Source of the DNA: a virus
Strand: one strand, 5' to 3'
Virus record (IMG/VR): IMGVR_UViG_3300006920_000278
Location: 1 to 22,525 of that record
DNA length: 22,525 nucleotides
Positions 9,001 through 14,419 of the stretch are shown here, piece after piece (position 1 is the first letter of the stretch; every line of letters starts with the position of its first letter). A program made the translations under genes and the position numbers. Below the pieces are notes generated by a model. That model did no database searches. It was not told the DNA's origin and was given only the letters and a program-made list of their open reading frames with translations.

Positions 9001-9682
9001 GTTGTTGTTTGGATATGGGAGCAGTTCAGGTATTTATGCAGGCATTGGCGGTCAAAATCACTTCAACACCAATCAATTATGTGATTTGCTTTTCTATACA
9101 AATGGCAGCACAGGCTCTCGCAGTCCAAGCGAGCGCATGCGAATCGACAGCTCGGGAAATGTTTTAATTGGGAAATCTAGTGCTTCCACTTCTGCTGGCA
9201 CTGGCGTTCAATTAATAACGGGTAGCACGGCAAGTGTAGATGTTGTTACTAACACAGCGTCAAATATTGGTGTTAATCATATTTACAACTTAAATGCAAC
9301 AAGAAATGGTTACAGATATTATGTTGGAATAGACGGAGGCATTTATAATTTCTCCGGCAACAATGTTAATCTTTCTGACGAGCGTGAGAAAAAAAACATT
9401 GTTGATATGGATAGCACCTGGAGCGAACTAAAGCAATGGACATTAAGGCAGTTTCATTTCAATGAGCAAGATAATTCCGAAGATAAGTGTTACGGTGTCA
9501 TCGCTCAGCAAATTGAAACAATTAGCCCTCAAGTCCTATCTACTTTTGAAACAAATCCGACAACTGCTAGAAAAGGTGTCAAAGAGCAAAAAATGATGTG
9601 GATGGCAATCAAAGCACTGCAAGAAGCAATGGCAAAGATCGAAACCCTTGAACAGCGTCTATCTGATGCTGGTATCGCCTAG
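6092..9682 (+). CDS. Giant tail fibre 2 with C-terminal peptidase S74 chaperone (1196 aa)
   Basis: The fibre starts with a cyanophage-type virion-attachment region (ALQHLRSGTANKRPLP, SPGLFFKDGNGDLVKVGPVH). A module around residues 165-205 (VFEGSAADD, PTADRTITLPNTTGTV) is shared with the end of fibre 1. Residues of about 470-1025 carry eight ERMRIDSSG(N/R)VGIG repeats separated by different beta-rich inserts. The last 102 residues are an intramolecular chaperone of endosialidase type (peptidase S74). They contain SDEREKKNI, with Ser1095-Asp1096 as the expected self-cleavage site, then GVIAQQIE and a terminal coiled coil ending in KIETLEQRL. In this family the chaperone trimerises the fibre and then cuts itself off. 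The product should be a host-range adhesin whose variable inserts face the host. It follows fibre 1 with only 49 bases between. Confidence 0.9.
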   Translation: MALQHLRSGTANKRPLPTAMSDGQLAVNTNLASPGLFFKDGNGDLVKVGPVHIGTTAPNASPASTAATALVANTIYKILTVGTSDFTTVGASSNAVGVVFTASGTTTGTGTVSGEQGNEKGEQWLDTTGGTYVLKIYDGTAWRSESGTFVDASGDTMTGDLLFNNANIVFEGSAADDHETTLTVANPTADRTITLPNTTGTVITTGDTGSITSTMITDGTIVNADINASAEIAVSKLANGTARQLLQTDSGGSGVEFTSNVDVPGTLDVTSAATLDSTLTVSGNVVIGTANAESKLWLKNGSSSGSGNGAELNFGNTEGTGSIKYNDVSSKSMLFYVDGYEIMRLQDINTTAGSTNIEHRIGIGTSSPQSMLDVEDGAQFVERSTVGNNDPRIKLEKVVTDGTITGKITTDNLVSHDDILWTKADDSNVSGRIGNAPDIHNAGTDGDLAIQSEAGNIAFVTSSGGGAEQMRIDSSGRLLLGTTTEGEATADNLTIADSGHCGITLRSGTSSVGTIFFSDGTSGSAEYQGYVQYDHSANYLKWATAGTERMRIDSSGRVGIGITSPQTRFHSSGTTNGAQATFGITSSGLKISTFQKTGNDAGVILDAQESTNGTLAFNTRGSERMRIDSSGNVGIGTTGPSQSLTLRGEQFIETNSTAADSGNGIYWQSTTSGWTTSSAHAAIYGKRVDGSNGYLRFDTRSSGTTAERMRIDSSGNVGIGVSSLSSGDGNLTVLADGTGAGTANTRLFMTGYEGTSGNAAGLWFGARNNENTGVIGSRTASGNIAFETYSGGWGERMRIDSAGRVGIGKTNPNTTFEIYEATNPYIYLQNSTTGTGASDGFSLIEFGLDTYINNREAGNMIFLNNGSERLRIDSSGNVGIGVSSLSSSSRLTLLESAGNGQTLEIKGANTGGVGSQPGIKFTASTGDNIGGIFGDTNSDAVVLQSGGTERMRIDSSGATTFIKTVNNTAELLFGYGSSSGIYAGIGGQNHFNTNQLCDLLFYTNGSTGSRSPSERMRIDSSGNVLIGKSSASTSAGTGVQLITGSTASVDVVTNTASNIGVNHIYNLNATRNGYRYYVGIDGGIYNFSGNNVNLSDEREKKNIVDMDSTWSELKQWTLRQFHFNEQDNSEDKCYGVIAQQIETISPQVLSTFETNPTTARKGVKEQKMMWMAIKALQEAMAKIETLEQRLSDAGIA
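7496..9160 (+). repeat. Eight conserved DNA boxes in fibre 2
   Basis: The 18-base core GCGAATCGACAGCTCGGG starts at 7501, 7741, 7966 (variant), 8218, 8482 (one mismatch), 8701 (one mismatch), 8944 and 9139. Spacings are 240, 225, 252, 264, 219, 243 and 195 bases, all multiples of three. The core encodes RIDSSG, and even the synonymous positions are kept while the sequence between boxes is unrelated. Confidence 0.9.
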
Positions 9683-9691
9683 CGGTATTCC

Positions 9692-9711
9692 GCCCCATGG
9701 CAACGTGGGGC
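9692..9711 (+). other. RNA hairpin with GCAA tetraloop after fibre 2
   Basis: Bases 9692-9699 pair with 9704-9711 (GCCCCATG/CGTGGGGC) around a GCAA loop, ten bases after the fibre 2 stop. There is no T-run, so this is more likely an mRNA-stabilising or processing hairpin than a full terminator. Confidence 0.5.
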
Positions 9712-9747
9712 CTTGCTATTACACTTCCTTTGGAGTCTTAACTCATC

Positions 9748-10062
9748 ATGGCTACAACTTTTACTTGGGCGATTGCCAATCTGGATCGTGAAACATCCGA
9801 TGGCTTCGTTTTCACTGCTCACTACACCGTTTCAGCTGCAGACGACACCTACTCTGCTGGTGCGTATGGAAGCATCGGCTTCGAGCGTCCTGACACGCTA
9901 GTTGCTTTTGCTGATCTGACTTCTGAGATCGTTGTCGGCTGGGTCAAAGAAAAGCTGACTGCAGAAAAAGTCACTGAAGTCGAAGCTGCTTTGCAGGCTC
10001 AGCTTGATGAGCAACGCGCTCCAACTAAAGCTGCAGGTCTGCCTTGGGCTGCTGCTGAGTAA
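9748..10062 (+). CDS. Conserved small cyanophage protein next to fibres (104 aa)
   Basis: The protein begins MATTFTWAIANLDRETSDGF, followed by a beta-rich section (FTAHYTVSA, GSIGFERPD) and a C-terminal helical, charged stretch (TEVEAALQAQLDEQ). I recall similar small proteins directly after tail-fibre genes in marine phages, but no function is known to me. TTTGGAG lies about 12 bases before the ATG and can serve as a weak ribosome-binding site. It has no signal peptide or membrane helix. Its stop overlaps the start of the next 34-codon gene by one base (TAATG), which supports expression of both. A virion accessory or fibre-assembly role is only a positional guess. Confidence 0.7.
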   Translation: MATTFTWAIANLDRETSDGFVFTAHYTVSAADDTYSAGAYGSIGFERPDTLVAFADLTSEIVVGWVKEKLTAEKVTEVEAALQAQLDEQRAPTKAAGLPWAAAE

Positions 10063-10166
10063 TGACCTTTGCCTTTGGTGTGCTGGCTGGGGTTGTATTA
10101 ACAGCCCTTGTCTTGGCATTTGATCCAGACGATGACCTTTACGAGGATGAACGACGTGGCAGCTAG
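10062..10166 (+). CDS. Small single-pass membrane protein (34 aa)
   Basis: A short gene whose ATG overlaps the previous stop by one base (TAATG). The product has one hydrophobic helix (FAFGVLAGVVLTALVLAF, residues 3-20) followed by an acidic tail (DPDDDLYEDE) and a basic end (RRGS). This is the layout of a bitopic inner-membrane miniprotein. It overlaps the next gene by 20 bases in another frame. Nothing in the sequence gives a function. A lysis-related or envelope role is possible but unproven. Confidence 0.5.
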   Translation: MTFAFGVLAGVVLTALVLAFDPDDDLYEDERRGS

Positions 10167-10353
10167 ACCTGATCCAATGATTCCCTGCAAGCCAGGGGCA
10201 GAAGATTTAGTTGCGATGAACAATCGCGTTGTCTGGATGGACATGCTCTACAAGCTTGAAGGTCGCGACAAGCCTGATCATCCAAAGCGTGGTCTTTACA
10301 CCGGCTTACATAAGCGTCATTTCTCAACGTTCCCTGGAACGGATGAAAACTGA
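10147..10353 (+). CDS. Small conserved phage protein of unknown function (68 aa)
   Basis: A soluble small protein with the recognisable core DPMIPCKPGAEDLVAMNNR, then VVWMDMLYKLEGRDKPDHP and TGLHKRHFSTFP. I believe proteins with an EDLVAMN/VWMDMLY core occur in marine cyanobacteria and their phages, but I know no function. The start at 10147 is a choice. In-frame ATGs also exist at 10132 and within DPMIP, and the GAGG in front of 10147 is too close to be a good ribosome-binding site. It overlaps the 34-codon gene by 20 bases and so belongs to the same transcript. Confidence 0.6.
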   Translation: MNDVAARPDPMIPCKPGAEDLVAMNNRVVWMDMLYKLEGRDKPDHPKRGLYTGLHKRHFSTFPGTDEN

Positions 10354-10430
10354 TCCTGTAGATCACATTCAAAACTGTCCATTGACTGGGCCAGCTAATC
10401 TGGCTCAAGAAAACTCAACCCCTTCTAAAA

Positions 10431-10787
10431 ATGATCAAAGCGTTCGCAGTAGCTGTTTCTGGTGTTCTCGCTGGTTCAGCTGCCTTGGCAGGCCCTTATG
10501 TCAACGTTGAGAATAACGCTGGTTATTCGGGCGGCGATTATTTAGGCGCAACAACTGATCTTCACGTTGGTTTTGAAGGCAGCGAAGGTGTCTACAGCTA
10601 TTACGTGCAAGGCGGCCCAGCTCTTGTTTCACCCCAAGGCGAAGACACTGAGTTTGAACTGTCCGGCAAGATTGGCGGTAGCGTCCAAGCAACAGAGCAG
10701 TTTGGCATTTATGGCGAGCTGAGCTTCATCACCGCAGAAAACGATCCTTCTGTGGGATCTAAGATCGGCATGAAGTACAGCTTCTGA
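10431..10787 (+). CDS. Exported beta-barrel-like protein (118 aa)
   Basis: Residues 1-20 form a Sec signal peptide: Met-Ile-Lys, a hydrophobic core, then SAALA before Gly-Pro-Tyr. The mature protein of about 98 residues consists of short alternating strands (PYVNVENNAGYSGG, TTDLHVGFEG, YYVQGGPALVS) with many Gly, Tyr and acidic turn residues. It ends in KIGMKYSF, a terminal Phe as in outer-membrane barrels. I recall similar proteins in many marine cyanophages. The inferred location is periplasm or outer membrane of the infected cell, perhaps altering surface properties or superinfection. It is the last gene before a strong terminator. No clear Shine-Dalgarno is seen. Confidence 0.75.
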   Translation: MIKAFAVAVSGVLAGSAALAGPYVNVENNAGYSGGDYLGATTDLHVGFEGSEGVYSYYVQGGPALVSPQGEDTEFELSGKIGGSVQATEQFGIYGELSFITAENDPSVGSKIGMKYSF

Positions 10788-10813
10788 GCTAGCCTTTAAT
10801 CGGAAGAGACCCG

Positions 10814-10850
10814 CCCTTTCTTGCCTCACACCAAGGAAGGGTATTTTTTT
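10814..10850 (+). terminator. Intrinsic terminator after the exported-protein gene
   Basis: CCCTTTCTTG (10814-10823) pairs with CAAGGAAGGG (10832-10841) as ten base pairs including one G-U, with an eight-base loop. It is followed by TATTTTTTT ending at 10850. It closes the tail/accessory transcript, so the next gene at 10862 needs read-through or its own promoter. Confidence 0.85.
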
Positions 10851-10861
10851 GGACTTTCACC

Positions 10862-11095
10862 ATGCAAAAAGTTTTCAACCTGTTTGCCACTCTTGGCTTC
10901 GTGATGTCGGCTTCAATGGTTGTTGGATCGTTGCTGCTTTACACGCGGATTCCATCACTGACGAAGTATTACATGAGCGAGTTGAAGTTAGAGCTGACAG
11001 AGCTAGTGACCGACATGGTGCCTGGCCAGATTGACGAGGTGATGCCGGAACTACCGGCTGCAACTGGCCCGGCGATGCCTTTCAAGCTTCCATGA
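10862..11095 (+). CDS. Small membrane protein (77 aa)
   Basis: The N terminus MQKVFNLFATLGFVMSASMV plus the next ten residues (VGSLLLYTRI) form one hydrophobic helix, followed by an amphipathic helix (SELKLELTELVTDMV) and a Pro-rich end (MPELPAATGPAMPFKLP). The start MQKVFNLFA is familiar from short cyanophage membrane proteins of unknown role. It begins 12 bases after the T-run of the preceding terminator and ends in an ATGA overlap with the DUF3310 gene, so the two are translationally coupled. One helix plus a cytoplasmic or periplasmic tail could fit a lysis accessory protein, but there is no direct evidence. Confidence 0.65.
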   Translation: MQKVFNLFATLGFVMSASMVVGSLLLYTRIPSLTKYYMSELKLELTELVTDMVPGQIDEVMPELPAATGPAMPFKLP

Positions 11096-11316
11096 TTGAT
11101 TCGGTAAACTCTCCCTTTCATTACACCCAAGGTCGGGTAGAAGCAATCGAAATTATTGAAGATGTGGTGGCTGGAGCCCCTGAACCAGTCGTTGGTTATT
11201 TGATGGGGCAAACGTTGAAATATCTACTGCGTGCGTGGCATAAAGGCAATGCGTCACAAGACCTGCAAAAAGCTTCTTGGTATTTGAATCGTGCGATTTT
11301 GCGTTTAGATGCCTGA
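11092..11316 (+). CDS. DUF3310 phage protein (74 aa)
   Basis: The pattern NSPFHYTQGRVEAIEIIEDV, then GQTLKYLLRAWHKGN, then DLQKASWYLNRAI matches DUF3310, a small family found in many phages and sometimes labelled a nucleotide-kinase-like protein without good proof. The conserved pieces are the His-Tyr near the N terminus, the (I/V)E.IE.IE helix, the KYL.R.....G core and the DL.KA.WYL helix. It starts inside the ATGA of the previous stop and overlaps the next gene by eight bases. Biochemical function is unknown. Confidence 0.8.
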   Translation: MIDSVNSPFHYTQGRVEAIEIIEDVVAGAPEPVVGYLMGQTLKYLLRAWHKGNASQDLQKASWYLNRAILRLDA

Positions 11317-12082
11317 AATCCCCGAGATTGGCGTGGGGCAAGTTGCGGTGGAGCGTATTGCCATCCCAGAAATACCAGCTTGGAGAGGTATACCGCCGCA
11401 AAGCCTTCCGCAAGAGCCACCAATCACATTGATGCTTGGTTTTCCAGTAGCTGAGATGCCGGGCTGCGTTGAGACCAGGAATACACAGGCCGGAAACGAC
11501 AAGGCTTACGACAATGACCCAAAGGGCAACTTTGTTGTTTGCGATGGAACGATGCCATCGTTTAACGCGATGGACATTACACCTGGAACGTTGACCTATG
11601 GGTCGGCAAAACCACCTGCTATTCAGCCACCAAAAGAAGAGCCGGCTGCCTCCCAACAACCGGCTAAGTCCCCTTCACCGGAGGCGTCCAACCCAACCGG
11701 CATTCCAAATGTAGCTCCAGAACTGCCATGTCCGCCACCGGACGCAATACCTATAGGAGCTAAAAATAAGCTTCAGACTGCTGTCATCACTGGTTACAAG
11801 CGTGTTGATGGAGAATGCAAAGCCCAATTCAAGCCGTTGGACATACCAGCGATTCTCGGCAACCATTTACCTGGCTCGCCTGTTGTGGTCACGACTGCAA
11901 CGATTGCGGTTGTCGCAACAACAGCGGCAGTCCTAGCCAAACCATTAGGCGATATTTTGCTGAAGGTGATCAAGCCTCTTGTCAAAAAGACAATCAAGAA
12001 GATTAAGGAGAAGCTAGGGAAAACTACTGCTGTTGAGTCAGCTTGGCAGCGCCGGAAGTTTCAACGGTCTTTGAAGAACTAG
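11309..12082 (+). CDS. Proline-rich protein with one membrane segment and cationic C terminus (257 aa)
   Basis: Residues 1-40 are a Pro/Ile-rich strand-like region (MPEIPEIGVG, AIPEIPAW). A small Cys-containing domain follows (LGFPVAEMPGCVE, DPKGNFVVCDG; Cys53, Cys78). Residues 100-145 are a Pro/Ser/Ala linker. About 190-210 is a transmembrane helix (VVVTTATIAVVATTAAVLA), and 211-257 is very basic (KPLVKKTIKKIKEKLGK). I recall similar proteins in marine cyanophages with no assigned function. The topology suggests a membrane protein whose cationic tail meets lipid headgroups or DNA. A virion or lysis role is a guess. It overlaps DUF3310 by eight bases at the 5' end and a convergent gene by 59 bases at the 3' end. 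Confidence 0.7.
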   Translation: MPEIPEIGVGQVAVERIAIPEIPAWRGIPPQSLPQEPPITLMLGFPVAEMPGCVETRNTQAGNDKAYDNDPKGNFVVCDGTMPSFNAMDITPGTLTYGSAKPPAIQPPKEEPAASQQPAKSPSPEASNPTGIPNVAPELPCPPPDAIPIGAKNKLQTAVITGYKRVDGECKAQFKPLDIPAILGNHLPGSPVVVTTATIAVVATTAAVLAKPLGDILLKVIKPLVKKTIKKIKEKLGKTTAVESAWQRRKFQRSLKN

Positions 12083-12737
12083 GGATTGAATGGATGTGGG
12101 GCGGAAGGACGCCAGGCGGATTGGTTAAGACAACATCAGCACAGATCCGAGAGTAGGGCGATTTGGGGTGGAACATTACACCTTCCTTCATCAGGTTTGC
12201 ACAGTTCTTCAGCCTTGCAATTTCATAGTTGAGCCTTTTATCTGCAAGTGTTGCGTCTAAAAGCGCCACTTGTTTTTCGGCGGCTTTGCGGCAAGTTCGT
12301 ACGTGATGACGATCCAGCGGTATCGAAATTGTGGCAGTGATGCCGCCGTTAATCGAGAAGTTAGTTTTTTGCCCTGTCCGCATTGGCTTGTAAAAAAGGA
12401 CATCGCCTGGATTATCGGGCCTGCCATCTGGGACAGGATTGCCTTCAGGGTCAAACGCACCAACAACATCAATCGTGTCATAAACAGGCTCGTTGTAATA
12501 TTTCTCGTAAGGGTCCGCCCAACCTGTTGTTGTACTTATGAAGGGGTTGATATTTAGCGTTGCACCTTGGCAACTAATGCCTGAGCCATACGTGTTAGTG
12601 AATTGCCTTGCTGGCACGACTTGAACAGCTTGGTTTGTAACTGATCCAGAGCTGTTTGCGACTGGAGCGGCAGTGCTTGAGACCTGTGCTTGTGCTGGAG
12701 CGGTTAGCAGCAAAAGCGTTGCGATGACTCGCTTCAT
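12024..12737 (-). CDS. Exported cyanophage protein (237 aa)
   Basis: MKRVIATLLLLTAPAQA is a clear Sec signal peptide cleaved before Gln-Val-Ser. The mature part begins with Ser/Val repeats (SSGSVTNQAVQVV) and has a Cys in SGISCQGATLNINPF. It continues with a central beta section containing the turn DPEGNPVPDGRPDNPGD and a helical, Cys-containing C-terminal region (RHHVRTCRKAAEKQ, ARLKNCANL, SRICADV). SVTNQAVQV and CQGATLNI look familiar from cyanophage proteins of unknown role. It is the last gene of a four-gene minus-strand operon, starts in an ATGA overlap with its neighbour, and overlaps the convergent plus-strand gene by 59 bases. The likely location is the periplasm or outer surface. Confidence 0.75.
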   Translation of the reverse strand: MKRVIATLLLLTAPAQAQVSSTAAPVANSSGSVTNQAVQVVPARQFTNTYGSGISCQGATLNINPFISTTTGWADPYEKYYNEPVYDTIDVVGAFDPEGNPVPDGRPDNPGDVLFYKPMRTGQKTNFSINGGITATISIPLDRHHVRTCRKAAEKQVALLDATLADKRLNYEIARLKNCANLMKEGVMFHPKSPYSRICADVVLTNPPGVLPPHIHSIPSSSKTVETSGAAKLTQQQ

Positions 12738-13180
12738 TGACTAAAGGTGCTGGTCGTCTCTGTTAAAGATTCAATGTCTGTTTCCCTGTTAATCAGGGTG
12801 TGATTTGTGAGTCCTGGCCCTTGGAGCGTTTCAACAAATTGGAACGATGCGCCTTGGTTGACGATGTTCCAGACAGGTTTGCTAGCAGGGTCAAGACCAG
12901 TCCAACGACTAGAAACACCATTTAACGTGTTTGTTGTTGAAGTCAGACTAGCCGGAGCAATTGCGCCGCCAACAGGAGCAATGTTTGTTCCGCTTGCGCT
13001 GTACTCGTAACCTGTTCTGTACTCGTAAGAGTTAATCACTTCAGTGACTTTTGTTTTGGTGCTTGTTGTGGAAGACAACACGCCTTGTTGAAAGTTTGGA
13101 ACAACAGGAATTGCCGCTACTGGAGCGGCAGTTGCTAATAGATCAAAACCTGCATAAAGAGCAAGCAATAATACGCGCAT
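12734..13180 (-). CDS. Exported protein of unknown function (148 aa)
   Basis: The N terminus MRVLLLALYAGFDLLATAAP, extending to VAA before Ile-Pro-Val, reads as a signal peptide. The rest is Ser/Thr/Asn-rich beta-like sequence (STTSTKTKVTEVINSYEY, then APVGGAIAPASLTS, then NHTLINRETDIESLTET) with no Cys and no known motif. The start overlaps the upstream stop by one base (TAATG) and its stop overlaps the downstream start (ATGA), so it is translated as part of the operon. I do not recognise a family beyond its likeness to other cyanophage exported proteins. Confidence 0.65.
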   Translation of the reverse strand: MRVLLLALYAGFDLLATAAPVAAIPVVPNFQQGVLSSTTSTKTKVTEVINSYEYRTGYEYSASGTNIAPVGGAIAPASLTSTTNTLNGVSSRWTGLDPASKPVWNIVNQGASFQFVETLQGPGLTNHTLINRETDIESLTETTSTFSQ

Positions 13181-13677
13181 TATTTAATTGTGAGTTCTTG
13201 GATAACTTGACCAATCGCAGTAGTACCAGCTCCACCAGCCGTGACAGTTAGCGCACCGTCTGTTGCAATTGTTCCAGCCAGCGTTCCAGCAACTCCGCCT
13301 GCTGTTGTTGTCGTATTGCCAAAAGTAGGCAGTGCTGGGACAACTCCTGCCGTAACTGTTGTTGAAAGAACAGTTGGCGTATTATCGCCGCCTATAAACG
13401 ACTCTGAATAAGAAAAGCTGTCACCAGCAGTAGTAACAGTAAACACGCCAGGAGTGTAACCAAGAGCGGTCCCGGCGCTATAGCTCCCGAACTTAGGAGC
13501 AGTACCCAAAGTGACGTTAGAGCCAGATACAGATAATGTGCTCGGAAGTCTGACTGCTTGGGACGCTGCTCCATCAACAGTTAGCGAAATACTGGATTGG
13601 ATCCTGTGCGTCATATCCGCTGACGCAGGACTTATCGCAAAGAATGTTAGGCACGATACAAAAAGAAAACGTCTCAT
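13180..13677 (-). CDS. Exported Gly/Thr/Ala-rich beta protein (165 aa)
   Basis: MRRFLFVSCLTFFAISPASA is a Sec signal peptide with an A-S-A cleavage box before Asp-Met-Thr. The mature protein is low-complexity Gly/Thr/Ala/Val with alternating strands (LTVDGAASQAVRLPSTLSV, then GTALGYTPGVFTVTTAGD, then TAGGVAGTLAGTIATDGA). This composition suits a secreted beta-helix or adhesin-like structural protein. The start overlaps the upstream stop as ATGA, and its own stop shares one base with the next start. The run of three successive exported products suggests they act together in the envelope. Confidence 0.65.
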   Translation of the reverse strand: MRRFLFVSCLTFFAISPASADMTHRIQSSISLTVDGAASQAVRLPSTLSVSGSNVTLGTAPKFGSYSAGTALGYTPGVFTVTTAGDSFSYSESFIGGDNTPTVLSTTVTAGVVPALPTFGNTTTTAGGVAGTLAGTIATDGALTVTAGGAGTTAIGQVIQELTIK

Positions 13678-13943
13678 TTTGGCTTGGACGTAGGGGTTTG
13701 TTCCTTAATTGTAGGCTCTTCTTTTTTTGCTTTCTTGTTGCCGCCAACGGCTAGACCAAAGGAAGCTGCCGTTCCACTCAATATGGAAGCGGGGTAGGTA
13801 GGGTCAAGGGATTGCTTGAAGACGCCAAGGTAGTTTGCCGTCAGGATTGCCATTGCCCAGCCGAGCAAGACAACCTTGATGACATCACCTAAGCGTGAAT
13901 TGTTGTCTTGTTCTTGCTCTTGCTTAGCCTGTTCTTCTGCCAT
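13674..13943 (-). CDS. Small two-helix membrane protein, possibly holin-like (89 aa)
   Basis: The N terminus is charged (AEEQAKQEQEQDNNSRLGD). It is followed by a hydrophobic helix (VIKVVLLGWAMAILTANYLG, residues about 22-41), a short loop with SLDPTYP, a second more weakly hydrophobic Gly/Ala-rich helix (ASILSGTAASFGLAVGG), and a Lys-rich C terminus (NKKAKKEEPTIKEQ). Two helices with charged ends resemble class II holins, but many cyanophage membrane proteins share the layout. It is the first gene of the minus-strand operon and starts 23 bases from a divergent plus-strand gene. The short gap must hold both translation starts, and no clear Shine-Dalgarno is seen here. Confidence 0.6.
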   Translation of the reverse strand: MAEEQAKQEQEQDNNSRLGDVIKVVLLGWAMAILTANYLGVFKQSLDPTYPASILSGTAASFGLAVGGNKKAKKEEPTIKEQTPTSKPK

Positions 13944-13966
13944 GATGAGTTCACGCTAGAGGTCGA

Positions 13967-14221
13967 ATGGTGGTTGAAATCTGGGCTGCTGTTGCTGGTG
14001 CGTCAATAGGCGTGGCGGCTAGCGGTGTTCGGGGTGCAAACCGCGAAAGCCAAAACGGTAGGGACTCGTTGGTGCGTTTAACCTCGGCTGTCGATAATTT
14101 AGCGAGCCGCATGGATGTTCTCCATGCTGATCTCAGGGTTAGAGATCAGGAGTTATTCGCTCGAATCTCAGATCTAGAGCAAAATGTTGCCAGGCTTGAG
14201 GGTCATCAAAACCGGGTCTAG
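13967..14221 (+). CDS. Membrane-anchored coiled-coil protein, XhlA/holin-accessory-like (84 aa)
   Basis: Residues 2-20 (VVEIWAAVAGASIGVAASGV) form a short hydrophobic helix. The remaining 60 residues are a charged heptad-like coiled coil (DSLVRLTSAVDNLASRMDVL, RDQELFARISDLEQNVARLE). This arrangement recalls XhlA-type haemolysin/holin accessory proteins, and I recall similar cyanophage proteins placed near lysis genes. AGAGG four bases before the ATG gives a good ribosome-binding site. The two genes downstream (a 57-residue protein and a membrane-anchored peptidase) follow closely, so a lysis cassette is a reasonable inference, not a proof. Confidence 0.6.
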   Translation: MVVEIWAAVAGASIGVAASGVRGANRESQNGRDSLVRLTSAVDNLASRMDVLHADLRVRDQELFARISDLEQNVARLEGHQNRV

Positions 14222-14245
14222 AATTTCGGCACATACAGCGATCCC

Positions 14246-14419
14246 ATGGTTTTACTTCTAAAGCCAATCCTGTTCAGCTTCATCAAATCAAAAGCTGTAA
14301 AACAGTTATTGATGGATTGTCTGATCAAGATCAGCGAGCAAACCGACAATCAGCTTGACGACGTTGCTTGCAAGTATGTGCAGGATCTACTTTTCCCAGA
14401 GGCTCGCGTTGAAAAGTAA
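14246..14419 (+). CDS. Small helical protein of the putative lysis cassette (57 aa)
   Basis: A short gene ending directly at the base before the next ATG. The product begins MVLLLKPILFSFIKSKAVKQ and continues as amphipathic helix (LLMDCLIKISEQTD, then QLDDVACKYVQDLLFP). The N terminus is hydrophobic with interspersed Lys, so it may associate with the membrane. I recall close relatives in cyanophages, always small and of unknown function, beside the coiled-coil membrane protein upstream. No strong Shine-Dalgarno is visible. Conserved-looking sequence and exact abutment to the next gene are the main support. Confidence 0.6.
   Translation: MVLLLKPILFSFIKSKAVKQLLMDCLIKISEQTDNQLDDVACKYVQDLLFPEARVEK

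Noticed and set aside
7496-9160. Regular short repeats that could be read as a CRISPR array
   Set aside because: The repeats are 18 bases but separated by about 180-245 bases of coding sequence, all in one frame encoding RIDSSG. They are fibre repeats.
7496-9160. Possible diversity-generating retroelement target in the fibre
   Set aside because: No reverse transcriptase gene and no template-repeat/variable-repeat pair with A-specific changes was seen in the window.
11153-11659. Minus-strand open frame of 168 codons opposite DUF3310 and the proline-rich gene
   Set aside because: Both plus-strand genes have coupling signals and recognisable features, while this frame is Arg/Trp/His-rich noise.
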